DNA of 64,000 nucleotides from Firmicutes bacterium UBA5493. Lineage in GTDB: Bacteria; Bacillota; Limnochordia; Darwinibacteriales; Darwinibacteriaceae. The notes under the pieces were generated by a model. That model worked only from the letters and a program-made list of their open reading frames with translations, made no database searches and was not told the origin of the DNA. Within the stretch, counting starts at the first letter, position 1. Every line of letters begins with the position of its first letter. The translations under genes were made by a program, and so were the position numbers. The DNA lies in NCBI GenBank assembly GCA_002424045.1, contig DIPH01000051.1:62001-126000 (forward strand), read 5' to 3'. Shown here piece by piece: positions 8,131 through 17,457 of this stretch.

Positions 8131-9759
8131 ATGATGACAAAACCAGTAAAGCCCACTCAAGTTTTCTATAATGCCAAGATCATCACCCTCGATCAAACAC
8201 ACCCCGAGGCCGAAGCCATGGCCCTTGAAGGGGACCAGATTCTGGCTGTAGGTACGAATGAAAAGATCAAAGCTCTCGCCGGCGAAGAAACCGAGACCCA
8301 TGATCTAGAGGGACAGGTGGTCATACCTGGTTTCAACGATAGCCACATGCATCTCATTAATTTAGGTCAAGGCATGGACGGCGTGGACTTGACCAAAGCC
8401 CGTTCTATTTCGGATCTGGTCCGCCTTGGTCAAGAATATGTAGATAAGAATCCTGACCACGCCTGGATCCTCGGCCGGGGTTTCAATGATGAGACATTTG
8501 AAACCAAGGCACTTCCCACCAAGGCCGATCTGGACCAAATTTCTAAGACCCAACCGGTCTTTTTCACCCGGGTTTGTGGACATATCTGTGTAGCGAACTC
8601 CAAGGCACTTCAGATGGCCAGACTTGATACTACAACACCCAATCCTGCCGGCGGTGGCCTCGACCGCGAAATGAAGACTGGTGAACCCACCGGCGTTCTA
8701 CGAGAAAACGCCATAGACCTCGTCAGGAGCCTTATTCCATCTCCAACCATTGATGACTTAAAGCGGGTGATCCGCATCGCAAGCCAGGCCGCAGCCTCTT
8801 TAGGCCTAACTTCTGTACAGAGCAATGATCTACACGGAACTAGGACACTAATCAATCGTTTGGAGGCTTACGGCCAATTGGCGGAAAGTGGAGAGCTTCC
8901 CATCAGGGTAGAACTCCAATCTACCATGTCTACTCCCGAAGAACTCAAGACCTACTTAGAAGTAAGGAAGACTCACCCCACCCTTGGAACAAAGGTCACC
9001 CTAGGGCCCTTGAAGCTCTTTACCGATGGTTCCTTAGGTGGACGCACCGCGGCCCTTACCCATCCTTATGCCGATGATCCCACGACTTCGGGGATGGCTA
9101 TCTTTACCCAGGAGGAACTGGATGAGCTGGTGCTAATGGCTGCGCACGCAAACCTCCAAGTTGCCATCCATGCTATTGGAGATCGGGCCATGGACATGGT
9201 CATGGACAGCTATGAGAAAGCTAAGGCGGCTGAACCAGGATGGACCGCTCGCCCGCGGATCATTCATGCCCAAATAACAAGATATGATCAACTCGAACGC
9301 ATGGCTCGGCTCGGAATCGTCTGTGATATCCAGCCTATCTTTGTTCCCACAGATTTACATTTTGTGGAATCCAGGGTTGGACTGGAAAGTTCCAAGTACT
9401 CCTATGCCTGGAAAACCATGAAGGAGCTAGGTATCCACACTGCAGGAGGATCCGATTGTCCTGTGGAATCCTGTAACCCTCTGTGGGGCATGCACGCCGC
9501 CATAACTCGCCAAGACCAGGGAAGATACCCTAAGGAAGGCTGGCACCCCAACGAGCGCCTAACTCCCCAAGAAGCCCTCGCCCTCTTTACCACAGGCTCC
9601 GCCTATGCAGCCCATGAAGAAGATATCAAGGGCACCTTACGTGCGGGGAAACTCGCGGATTTTGTCGTTCTGCCCGAAGATCCAACAAAGATTGATCCAG
9701 AAAAGCTCCTAACGGTGAAGGTTACAGCCACCTATGTGGGAGGACAGAGAGTTTTCTGA
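8131..9759 (+). CDS. YtcJ-type metal-dependent amidohydrolase
   Basis: 542 residues. An amidohydrolase-superfamily protein with the metal-binding FNDSHMHL motif, the YtcJ-family DGSLGGRTAALTHPY segment, QVAIHAIGDRAMD, and GSDCPVESCNPLWGMHAAITRQ. C-terminal residues return to the small beta-sandwich (AGKLADFVVLPEDP). YtcJ-like enzymes hydrolyse N-substituted formamides and related amides, but most members lack a known substrate. No signal peptide, so cytoplasmic. The ATG at 8131 follows GTGGAGG; the in-frame ATG at 8074 has no site. It stands alone and is followed by a 33-base palindrome. Confidence 0.9.
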   Translation: MMTKPVKPTQVFYNAKIITLDQTHPEAEAMALEGDQILAVGTNEKIKALAGEETETHDLEGQVVIPGFNDSHMHLINLGQGMDGVDLTKARSISDLVRLGQEYVDKNPDHAWILGRGFNDETFETKALPTKADLDQISKTQPVFFTRVCGHICVANSKALQMARLDTTTPNPAGGGLDREMKTGEPTGVLRENAIDLVRSLIPSPTIDDLKRVIRIASQAAASLGLTSVQSNDLHGTRTLINRLEAYGQLAESGELPIRVELQSTMSTPEELKTYLEVRKTHPTLGTKVTLGPLKLFTDGSLGGRTAALTHPYADDPTTSGMAIFTQEELDELVLMAAHANLQVAIHAIGDRAMDMVMDSYEKAKAAEPGWTARPRIIHAQITRYDQLERMARLGIVCDIQPIFVPTDLHFVESRVGLESSKYSYAWKTMKELGIHTAGGSDCPVESCNPLWGMHAAITRQDQGRYPKEGWHPNERLTPQEALALFTTGSAYAAHEEDIKGTLRAGKLADFVVLPEDPTKIDPEKLLTVKVTATYVGGQRVF

Positions 9760-9766
9760 TAGAAGT

Positions 9767-9799
9767 AAATTGATCGAGGGACAGTCCCTCGATCAATTT
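9767..9799. repeat. Dispersed GGGAC palindromic repeat, copy 2 (33-base perfect palindrome)
   Basis: Arms of 16 bases (AAATTGATCGAGGGAC and its exact complement) flank a single A. This is the longest and most symmetric member of the repeat family in the window. It lies seven bases after the amidohydrolase stop, between convergent genes, so it may also act as an RNA 3' end; there is no T-run. Confidence 0.9.
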
Positions 9800-9825
9800 G
9801 GCTCAGTTTCGCACGCTGATTCTGC

Positions 9826-11808
9826 CTACCTGCTTACGATTCTGTAGTATACCCTGGCCGTTATGGCATAGACAAAGGCATAAAAAAGGGCAAAGACCAA
9901 AAAGGTTCCCACCGTACACCAGGCAAAGAGTGCGGTGTTCCTCAAATTAAAGATGGTCAGAAGTCTGGTAATGAATCTAAAAGCCGCTGCAATATGGATC
10001 GCGGCAGTAACCAATGGCAAGAAGAAGACTGTCAAAACTTGACTGCGAATAGATTTCTTCACTTCTTCACGGCTCATCCCCACTTTTTGCATAATCTCAA
10101 AGCGTTCTTTGTCCTCATAACCTTCTGTGATTTGTTTGTAGTAGATGATCAGCACCGTTCCCATGATGAACAAGGTCCCCAAGAATAATCCGAGAAAGAA
10201 CAAACCACCGTATAAGGAGTAGAATTCATCCTTAGCTGCTTCGGCTGACTCCACATGACTAGAGGGGTCACCACCAGGGAGGCTTAAAAGAATATCCTGG
10301 TGGATGGAGACAGCGTCCCTATCCTTTGGAAGGTCAAAACCTAGGTAGTGGGTGAGCTCCGAACCGTATTCACCGTGAAAGACCGCCTGGGCCTCATAGA
10401 GTTCTCCTAGAACAGACATGTCTTTTACGATCACATAATGGTTACCTGTAAGGTACCCAGTATGCAAAGAAGCCCCAACAAATTCACTGAGTTTTCCCTT
10501 CACGATAAATGTTTGGCCAAGCAGGGTTAAGGTCTCGTATTCGTAATCTCCGCCCTCAGAGTAGATCAAGACCTCATCGTCTGCTAAATGAATTGTTTCT
10601 CCTTGGAGGCGGCTGTAGTCCTCTCCAGGAATGAAAGTCAGAGCCTGGAGTCTTTCTGCAAAACCAGTGATGAATGCGCGGTCTGTCAAGAACTCGCTGG
10701 CCTGCTCCTCCCCTAGAAACACAAGGCTGCGATACTCTAGCGTGTTATCAGCGGCGACGCCGTGGTTTCTCAAGACTTCAGCAACCCCACGATGAAGCTC
10801 TGCGATATACTCGTCTGTTATCCTATAGGAAGAAATCGTGATCTCCCTCGGATATCGAGTCCTCAGGACATCTTCAACCCCAATATAAAGGGAGACCGTC
10901 GTTGAGAGTGTAACCAGAACCATCGTCGAAAGAATACAGATATTGGCAAGACCCACAGCATTTCTCTTCATACGGTAGATCAGGCCTGCTACCGTCGTAA
11001 AGTGATTGGGTCTATAATAGTAACCTTTGTTCTTACGCATTAACTTCAAGAGTGTGATACTTCCAGAAGCAAATAGGGAGTACGTTCCCATCATCACAAA
11101 AATCACCGCCACAAAGAAGAGTGACAGGGCTGCGATAGGTGACTCGGTGGTAAGAGCCAGGTAGTAGCCGGCACCTATGGACGCCAGGCCAAACAGGGTC
11201 AAAAGCCACTTCGTCTTCGGTTCCCTCTCCCCTACTTGACCACCCTTTAGAAGTTCAATGGGCTTGGCCAAATGAATCTGCCGCAGGTTCCCCAGCAAAG
11301 TCAAAAAAAAGATGGCTCCAAAGAGGATCAACGTAGACAGAATCGATGGGCCGGAGATCTCAAAACCCATCTGTACCTCAAAGCGCAAGAGTTTGAGGAG
11401 AAGCAAGAACATAGCCTTAGAAAGGAGTATACCTCCCAGCAAGCCAGAAAAGATGCTGATGATGGTAATATAGATGGTCTCATACATCATGATTCTGGCA
11501 ATATGCTTTTTTTCCATCCCCAAAACATTAAAGAGGCCAAACTCCTTTTTCCGCCGTTTGATCAAGAAACTATTGGTATAGAGCAAGAAAATGGCCGAAA
11601 AAAGCCCCACGATCGTAGAACCAAAGGACAGCATCGATTGCACAGTTGTGCCGCCACTCATTTTACTTAAGCCCGTATTTCCTGAAAGGGAATGTATGAG
11701 ATAGTACATCATCACCGTAGAAATACTCGTCAAAATATAGGGAACATAGACCCTAGAATTCTTCCGGATATTATCGGCAGCAAGCTTCCAATAAAAGAAC
11801 CTACCCAC
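9826..11808 (-). CDS. Bce-type ABC transporter permease (FtsX/BceB-like)
   Basis: About 660 residues. N-terminal FYWKLAADNIRKNSRVYVPY followed by ten predicted transmembrane helices and a large extracytoplasmic domain (roughly residues 310-520) between helices 7 and 8, the BceB/YtsD arrangement. These permeases work with a BceA ATPase to protect the cell from cell-wall-active peptides such as bacitracin and act as co-sensor for the BceS kinase. The GTG at 11808 has AGGTGG eight bases upstream and overlaps the ATPase stop by eight bases, showing coupling. The actual peptide cannot be predicted. Confidence 0.88.
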   Translation of the reverse strand: MGRFFYWKLAADNIRKNSRVYVPYILTSISTVMMYYLIHSLSGNTGLSKMSGGTTVQSMLSFGSTIVGLFSAIFLLYTNSFLIKRRKKEFGLFNVLGMEKKHIARIMMYETIYITIISIFSGLLGGILLSKAMFLLLLKLLRFEVQMGFEISGPSILSTLILFGAIFFLTLLGNLRQIHLAKPIELLKGGQVGEREPKTKWLLTLFGLASIGAGYYLALTTESPIAALSLFFVAVIFVMMGTYSLFASGSITLLKLMRKNKGYYYRPNHFTTVAGLIYRMKRNAVGLANICILSTMVLVTLSTTVSLYIGVEDVLRTRYPREITISSYRITDEYIAELHRGVAEVLRNHGVAADNTLEYRSLVFLGEEQASEFLTDRAFITGFAERLQALTFIPGEDYSRLQGETIHLADDEVLIYSEGGDYEYETLTLLGQTFIVKGKLSEFVGASLHTGYLTGNHYVIVKDMSVLGELYEAQAVFHGEYGSELTHYLGFDLPKDRDAVSIHQDILLSLPGGDPSSHVESAEAAKDEFYSLYGGLFFLGLFLGTLFIMGTVLIIYYKQITEGYEDKERFEIMQKVGMSREEVKKSIRSQVLTVFFLPLVTAAIHIAAAFRFITRLLTIFNLRNTALFAWCTVGTFLVFALFYAFVYAITARVYYRIVSR

Positions 11809-12568
11809 GGCGCCCACCACCTGTGGCGATCATGGTCAGGGTGTCCGCAATCTTCTGGTACATCTCTTCTTCCGATGAAGAGCCTTTATAGAGTTGATGG
11901 AAAATCTCGCCGTCCTTGATAAAGAGAACGCGCCTGGCGAAGCTCGCAGCCTTGGTGCTGTGAGTAACCATGAGAATGGTCTGACCCTCACCATTAATCT
12001 CCCGAAATAGCCGTAGAAGGCTGTCTGTGGATCTAGAGTCCAAAGCCCCCGTAGGCTCATCGGCCAACACCAATTGGGGTTCTATGATTAGAGCCCTGGC
12101 AATGGCTGTTCGTTGCTTTTCACCACCCGATACTTCATAAGGGTACTTCGATAGGATTGGTTCAATCCCCAGCCTGCAGGCAACGGGTTTAAGGCGACGC
12201 TCCATTTCCTGGAGATCCGTATTTGCTAAGACCAGGGGCAGAAAGATATTGTCCCGAATCGAAAATGTGTCCAGTAGGTTGAAGTCTTGAAAGACAAACC
12301 CGAGATTGTCCCGGCGAAAGGCCGCGATCTCCCTTTGGGGAATGGATACGATACTCCGCCCGTTTAAAAGGACCTCCCCAGCTGTGGGTTTATCCAAAGC
12401 TGCTAGGATATTGAGAAGCGTTGTCTTCCCTGAACCCGATTCGCCCATAATGGCCACGTACTCGCCCTTCTCCACTCCAAAGGACACATCAGATAATGCT
12501 TGAACATGGTTTCCCCCAAAGCGGGTGGTATATACTTTTTTGACGTTTTTTACCTCTAAGATATGCAT
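11801..12568 (-). CDS. Bce-type ABC transporter ATP-binding protein
   Basis: 255 residues. Walker A GESGSGKTT (near residue 42), signature VSGGEKQRTAIARAL, Walker B LVLADEPTG and switch His in MVTHS are all intact. Sequence type is the MacB/BceA/LolD subgroup. It pairs with the permease downstream. The start at 12568 follows GGAAGGAGG; the longer in-frame ATG is upstream of that site. A possible TATACT -10 box at 12602-12597 in the 68-base gap after the kinase gene could allow separate induction by the response regulator, as in bceAB systems. Confidence 0.93.
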   Translation of the reverse strand: MHILEVKNVKKVYTTRFGGNHVQALSDVSFGVEKGEYVAIMGESGSGKTTLLNILAALDKPTAGEVLLNGRSIVSIPQREIAAFRRDNLGFVFQDFNLLDTFSIRDNIFLPLVLANTDLQEMERRLKPVACRLGIEPILSKYPYEVSGGEKQRTAIARALIIEPQLVLADEPTGALDSRSTDSLLRLFREINGEGQTILMVTHSTKAASFARRVLFIKDGEIFHQLYKGSSSEEEMYQKIADTLTMIATGGGRRG

Positions 12569-12636
12569 GAGGTAACCTCCTTCCATCCTTGGGCCTAGTA
12601 TAACAAAGGGGGGAAATGCGTTGCCATCGCTTTGGC

Positions 12637-13671
12637 TTACACTTCCCCGCCTAACCTTACATTCCCGTAAGGATCGAAGGTATCCACTGTATCCAACCTA
12701 ATTTTTACCCTAGTACCTTGCCCCACCTCTGATTCTAAAGTAATGGTGTGGGACAGTTTGTCTAGAATTCTCTTGCACAAATAGAGTCCAATCCCTGTGG
12801 CCCTCTTCTCCATACGGCCAGTATATCCCGTGAACCCTTGCTCAAAAACCCGGGGGAGGTCTTCCGAAGAAATGCCTATGCCCGTGTCTTCGATCACAAG
12901 TATCTTCTTTTCCCGATCCTCCAGGTAAATGGAGATGGTCCCCTCCTTGGTGTATTTCAAGGCATTCGACAAGACCTGACCAATCACGAAGACGAGCCAT
13001 TTTTCGTCAGTGAGCACTTCGCAGTCCAGCTCCTGAAAGTCCAGTCGTATTTTCTGGCGAATAAACAACTTGGCGTAGCGATGAACCACCTGCCGCACTA
13101 TGGTATCAAGGCTATAACGCTTGAGTACAAAGTCGGTGGAAGGGCTTTCTACCCGCAAATACTGCAAAACCATGTCGGCATACTGCTCGATCTTGAAAAG
13201 TTCCATCAGAAGTTCCCTAGAGTCTCCATCGTCCCGGGACTGTAAAGCCAAACGCATGGCGGCAATGGGAGTCTTGATTTGGTGGGCCCACAGGGTGTAA
13301 TATTCCACAAGATCCCTACGATTTCTCTCGGAAGAGGAAGAAAGTTGACGTTTGTCCTCGAACAAAATGGCGACCAACTCCTGATAACCCTCTTCCAACA
13401 AACACTTCGGTTTTGGAAGGGCAGAAAGCTCCAGGGTAATGCTGCTTTTCAGGGCATGCAACGCCTTGTGGCGCCTGCTAAAGGCAGAGAAGTCAAGGAC
13501 CAAAAGGATGCAACCGATCCAAAGACACAAAAGGACTGCATACCACAGGGGTTCTCTGGGAAGATCGTACAAAAAGAAGACCGCTGAGAAGATCAAGACA
13601 AAGACTGCAAATAGGGCTAGCGTTCTTAGGCGAATTCGTAGATAGGGAAGAATCACGTTTGTTCTACTCAT
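12637..13671 (-). CDS. Bce-type intramembrane-sensing histidine kinase
   Basis: 344 residues. Two transmembrane helices (about 17-35 and 42-60) are separated by only a few residues, so there is no extracellular sensor domain, as expected for BceS-type kinases that sense through the transporter. Phospho-acceptor H130 lies in YYTLWAHQIKTP; the ATPase domain has the N box (VLSNALKYT), G1 (VIEDTGIGIS) and G2 (RATGIGLYL). It overlaps the response regulator stop by ATGA. It should phosphorylate the partner regulator to induce the ABC genes downstream. Confidence 0.93.
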   Translation of the reverse strand: MSRTNVILPYLRIRLRTLALFAVFVLIFSAVFFLYDLPREPLWYAVLLCLWIGCILLVLDFSAFSRRHKALHALKSSITLELSALPKPKCLLEEGYQELVAILFEDKRQLSSSSERNRRDLVEYYTLWAHQIKTPIAAMRLALQSRDDGDSRELLMELFKIEQYADMVLQYLRVESPSTDFVLKRYSLDTIVRQVVHRYAKLFIRQKIRLDFQELDCEVLTDEKWLVFVIGQVLSNALKYTKEGTISIYLEDREKKILVIEDTGIGISSEDLPRVFEQGFTGYTGRMEKRATGIGLYLCKRILDKLSHTITLESEVGQGTRVKIRLDTVDTFDPYGNVRLGGEV

Positions 13672-14339
13672 TTCACCCCATACCCCATACCCTTTTTTGT
13701 GGTAATAAAGTCAGTTAGGCCCAGGGCTTCGAGTTTGCGTCGCAGTCTGGTGATATTGACCGTCAGAGTGTTATCATCCACATAACTGTCTGTTTCCCAA
13801 AGCATTGTCATGAGGGATTCCCTCGTAACCACCCTCCCGTTGTTCTCCATAAGCATCTTTAAGATCTTGAATTCATTGCGCGTCAAATCTATCTGCTCAC
13901 CCTGATAGATCAGGGTAGCATCGCTGGTATTTAGAATTGCTCCCTTATGCTCAAAAAGGTTCGTCTGCCCTGAAAAGTCATAGGTGCGGCGGAGCATGGC
14001 CTGAACCTTGGCGGTCAAGACAGATAGATCAAAGGGCTTGGCAATGAAATCGTCACCGCCCATGTTCATGGCCATGACAATATTCATGTTATCAGACGCC
14101 GAGGAGATGAAGATGATGGGAACCTTGGAGACTTTGCGAATTTCACTGCACCAATGGTAGCCATTGTAAAAGGGGAGGGAAATATCGAGCAAGACCAGCT
14201 GGGGGTGGAAGGCGACAAAAAGAGACAGTACGTCTCTAAAGTCCGTGACGCACTTCACTTCATAACCCCAGCTTGCAATATGCTTTTCCATCGTCTTGGC
14301 GATGATAGCGTCATCTTCCACAATGAGAATCCGGTACAT
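13668..14339 (-). CDS. OmpR/BceR-type response regulator
   Basis: 223 residues. Receiver domain with acidic pair E8/D9/D10, phospho-acceptor D52 (LVLLDISLP) and K101 (IAKPFD); C-terminal winged-helix DNA-binding domain (LTRNEFKILKMLMENNGRVVTRE, then DDNTLTVNITRLRRKL). This is the BceR partner of the kinase. The gene lies 22 bases after the threonine aldolase stop, so it may be co-transcribed with it. Confidence 0.94.
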   Translation of the reverse strand: MYRILIVEDDAIIAKTMEKHIASWGYEVKCVTDFRDVLSLFVAFHPQLVLLDISLPFYNGYHWCSEIRKVSKVPIIFISSASDNMNIVMAMNMGGDDFIAKPFDLSVLTAKVQAMLRRTYDFSGQTNLFEHKGAILNTSDATLIYQGEQIDLTRNEFKILKMLMENNGRVVTRESLMTMLWETDSYVDDNTLTVNITRLRRKLEALGLTDFITTKKGMGYGVK

Positions 14340-14361
14340 AGGTAAGCCCCCAACATCTTCC

Positions 14362-15387
14362 TTACAAGAGTTTCGTCAAGTCGGCAATAAATTCATCCAC
14401 GGCACTTTCTCTTGTGGCCCAGGATGTGACTAAGCGCACCATGGAATGGTCCCCATCCACCCGCTTCTGGACCTCAAAGGAGTAGTTCTTTTCCAGTTCT
14501 GAAATGACCCCGTTAGGCATAATGGGAAAGAGCTGGTTGGACGGTGAGTGCAGTAAAAGTGGGCAACCCAAGGAAACCAAGGTATCTTGAATTTTCGCTG
14601 CCATCGAATTAGCGTGCTCGGCGAGCTCAAAAAACAAGTTGTCACGAAATAGTTCTCTAAACTGAATCCCTAGCAAACGGCCCTTGGCCAGCAAAGCACC
14701 CTTTTGCTTGATATGAAAACGGAAGTCTTCCTTCAAACTGTCGGTACAGATCACCAGGGCTTCTCCAATTAATGCGCCGTTCTTGGTTCCCCCAATATAA
14801 AAGGCGTCTACTAAGGTAGAAATCTCCCTAAGGGTGAGATCGTTCTTGGACGAGGTCAAGGCCGAGCCGAGCCTGGCACCATCCATGAACAGAAGAAGTT
14901 TGTGCTCACGGCACACCTCACTTAGGGCCTTAAGCTCGGCCTTGGTGTAGATAGAGCCTAGTTCGGTGGCGTTTGAGATATAAACGAGTCTTGGTTTTAC
15001 CATATGCTCATCTGTATGGGCCCCGACCGCTTCCTTAACGTCAGAGGGACTGAGTTTTCCCTCAGTTCCTACCATCGTGATAATCTTATGTCCAGTAGCC
15101 TCGATAGCTCCCGTTTCGTGGACCTCAACATGTCCTGTCAGAGGGGCGATGACTGCCTCATGGGGCCTGAGAAAGGCGGAAATAGCGATGAGGTTGGTCT
15201 GTGTTCCCCCTGGTATGAGGTGGATGTCCACATCTTCGCGGCCTAGTTTCTTTTTAATCAGATCCGCTGCTTCTAGGGAAAACTTGTCCTCTCCGTAGCC
15301 AATCGTCTGCTCTAGATTGGTTTCCACAAGAGCTTTAAGAATTTGGGGGTGTGCTCCTTCACTGTAATCGTTCGTAAACCTATACAT
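14362..15387 (-). CDS. ltaA: Low-specificity threonine aldolase (PLP-dependent)
   Basis: 341 residues. Fold-type I PLP enzyme: FTNDYSEGAHPQIL start, GGTQTNL phosphate-binding region, LVYISNATELGSIY, FMDGARLG, and Schiff-base lysine in YIGGTKNGAL. It splits L-threonine or L-allo-threonine to glycine and acetaldehyde in the cytoplasm. The start at 15387 follows GTGGAGG; the longer frame from 15435 has no site. The downstream gene is the Bce response regulator, 22 bases away, an unexpected neighbour with no obvious metabolic link. Confidence 0.9.
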   Translation of the reverse strand: MYRFTNDYSEGAHPQILKALVETNLEQTIGYGEDKFSLEAADLIKKKLGREDVDIHLIPGGTQTNLIAISAFLRPHEAVIAPLTGHVEVHETGAIEATGHKIITMVGTEGKLSPSDVKEAVGAHTDEHMVKPRLVYISNATELGSIYTKAELKALSEVCREHKLLLFMDGARLGSALTSSKNDLTLREISTLVDAFYIGGTKNGALIGEALVICTDSLKEDFRFHIKQKGALLAKGRLLGIQFRELFRDNLFFELAEHANSMAAKIQDTLVSLGCPLLLHSPSNQLFPIMPNGVISELEKNYSFEVQKRVDGDHSMVRLVTSWATRESAVDEFIADLTKLL

Positions 15388-15490
15388 ATAACAGCCTCCA
15401 CTCGAAAGTAATGGTCTACCTTGGATTTTCGCCACAGGATGAAGAAGACCTTTTTGTCCATGGCTTGTGATTTAAGCCAATCCTCATTTC

Positions 15491-15520
15491 GTCAAATTGT
15501 GTGAGGGATTGTCCCTCAAA
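15491..15520. repeat. Dispersed GGGAC palindromic repeat, copy 3
   Basis: GAGGGA-TTG-TCCCTC at 15503-15517, preceded by GTCAAATTGTGT, the same flank as other copies. It lies eight bases beyond the 3' end of the M24 peptidase gene. Confidence 0.7.
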
Positions 15521-15527
15521 TGGGCTC

Positions 15528-16811
15528 TCAAATGAGAATCAACTCTTCTTGACGACCATCGATGAAGTCTGCGGTTCCGTCTTTGCAGATCACTTCTTCC
15601 AAGTACATGTAGACAAGCTGTTCGTCCCAGGCTTTGATTTTACCTGAGACATTGAGTTCCAGGGCATAGCAGGTCTGATCGTGGATAGGACGCTCCCCGG
15701 TTATGGGAATAAAAGCCTGCTGGTCATACTTTCCAATGGTTGGACCAGCCCCGTGGCCGAATGTTCCTAGAGGATGGGTGTACACCATGGCTTGGATACC
15801 CTCGGCTTTCGCCATCTCCAACGATTCAAAGAAGGCATCATTACCCGTTGAAGACCTTCCAATCCTCTCCCTTACTATATCCTGTAGCCTCTTACCCTGG
15901 ACGAAAAGGGCCGATAATTCTTGGTGTTCCTTGGTTTCCCTACTTTTCAGTATATAGGCCATCCACTGCATATCGGTATGGAGCTGAATGTACGTCCCCT
16001 TCAGACCTATGTCGCAATGGATTAGATCACCGGGAAGGATCACTTCGTTCACCATCATGGGGTTACCACTACCCTGACGCTGAAGATTAACATCGGGTCC
16101 GAACCAATAGTGAAATCCCAAACGATTGATGACATCCCTCATAAACCACTCCACGTCCGTTGTTGTGGTTTCTCCTACGCGAATGAACTGTTTGGAGAAG
16201 GAGTACTTGATAATATCATGGGTCATACTTGCCAGAATCTTCATGGTCTGTTTTTCCAGGGGAGATACTCTTTGGAGCCAAAGAAGGGAAAGAGCATCAC
16301 CATCTTGAACCTTTGAAGTATTTTCTCCCAGGGCCACTTGCAGATGTTCGTACATCGTCGATGAGAGTCCGTCACAAAAACCATCTTCATTACTTCTGTT
16401 GATGGCGATCCGGTCTGGATTACACTCCCTTACAACTCTCCCGATGGCTTCCCAAATGTCTTCATCGGGGTTTTGTGCCTGCTCGTAGATACTCTTCATC
16501 ACTGGAGAGCTGCGCCCGATGACCATTTTGCGAATGATCCCCGTTTTTTTATCCCTGTGGAAGGCTAAGATCCCCGTTCTTCTCACGTCAATCATGTCCC
16601 AAGGATAGAGGGTTTTCAGTACGGGATCCATGCAATTTTCCCGGGCCGCTATGATCCAAAAGTCAAATCCCGACTCTTCCATAGCCCAAGGAAGAACAAC
16701 CTCGAGCCTTTCTTTGAGAATCCTGGTGCTTAGCTCTGCCTGCTTTCTCAAGGGCAAAAGACCCTCTGTGATAAGTTTTTCTTCAATCTGCTTGACTAGA
16801 TCTTCGTGCAT
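15528..16811 (-). CDS. M24 (Xaa-Pro aminopeptidase-like) metallopeptidase
   Basis: 427 residues. N-terminal creatinase-like domain and C-terminal pita-bread domain. The five metal ligands appear intact: Asp in LIHCDIGL, Asp in QLHTDMQ, His in GTFGHGAGP, Glu in CYALELNV and Glu in MYLEEVI. It may cleave X-Pro dipeptides or be one of the many M24 homologues of unknown substrate. The ATG at 16811 has GAGGTG five bases upstream. Its first codons overlap the decayed acetyltransferase, suggesting a deletion brought the two genes together. Confidence 0.88.
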   Translation of the reverse strand: MHEDLVKQIEEKLITEGLLPLRKQAELSTRILKERLEVVLPWAMEESGFDFWIIAARENCMDPVLKTLYPWDMIDVRRTGILAFHRDKKTGIIRKMVIGRSSPVMKSIYEQAQNPDEDIWEAIGRVVRECNPDRIAINRSNEDGFCDGLSSTMYEHLQVALGENTSKVQDGDALSLLWLQRVSPLEKQTMKILASMTHDIIKYSFSKQFIRVGETTTTDVEWFMRDVINRLGFHYWFGPDVNLQRQGSGNPMMVNEVILPGDLIHCDIGLKGTYIQLHTDMQWMAYILKSRETKEHQELSALFVQGKRLQDIVRERIGRSSTGNDAFFESLEMAKAEGIQAMVYTHPLGTFGHGAGPTIGKYDQQAFIPITGERPIHDQTCYALELNVSGKIKAWDEQLVYMYLEEVICKDGTADFIDGRQEELILI

Positions 16812-17321
16812 GTGGCACCTCATTTCCAATCACACAATTGTCGCCAATGGTCACCCCCGGGCAGACAACCATATTGGCACCAAGCCAACAGTCATTGCCA
16901 ATCGTCACTGGCTTAGCATAACACATATGCTTGATTTTCCCGTCCTTATCCATGATTCCGCGGCGTTCGTCTGGAAGCATGGGATGAACTGGAGTTACAA
17001 TAGTCACATTGGTCCAAAGCTGCAGTGGTCGCCAATCTGGACTCTCGCGTCATCTTGGATGGTCAAATTGAAGTTCCCAAAAAAGTTTCTACCGATTGTG
17101 GTATGAATTCCATAATGGATGAAAATCGGCCCTTGAATGAAGCCGCCCGCGCCGAAGGAGGCAAAAATCTCCCCAATTAGCTTGGCCCTTCGTTCCACTT
17201 CATCTTCGAAGGTGAGATTGTACTCAGAACACAAATTATGTGTCTTAAGCTTGATCTCCCTCAAACTTGTATCTCCGGGCGCAAATAAGACGCCCGCGAA
17301 AATCTTTTTCTCTTCACGCAT
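16783..17321 (-). pseudogene. Frameshifted, 3'-truncated maltose/galactoside O-acetyltransferase
   Basis: Residues 1-105 (MREEKKIFAGVLFAPGD to IGDHCSFGP) are a LacA/Maa-type N-terminus with left-handed beta-helix hexapeptides. At about 17006 the frame breaks: the expected GPNVTIVTPVHPM is split because one A is missing in CCAAT. The second frame then runs through NDCWLGANMVVCPGVTIGDNCVIG. The C-terminal tail expected after VIG is replaced by an unrelated ending that reads into the M24 gene. A good GGAGG precedes the ATG at 17321. Two lesions make it almost surely non-functional. Confidence 0.85.
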
Positions 17322-17457
17322 TCTTCTTCCTCCTTGATCCCCTGTACGTTTTCATCACATCAACACGCAGGAAAAACCTGGTTATTGACGAAAGAGCAAC
17401 ACATATCTATTGGGAAAGACTCTACCACAAAAGAATCTATTGGAAAGAAGGGATACT

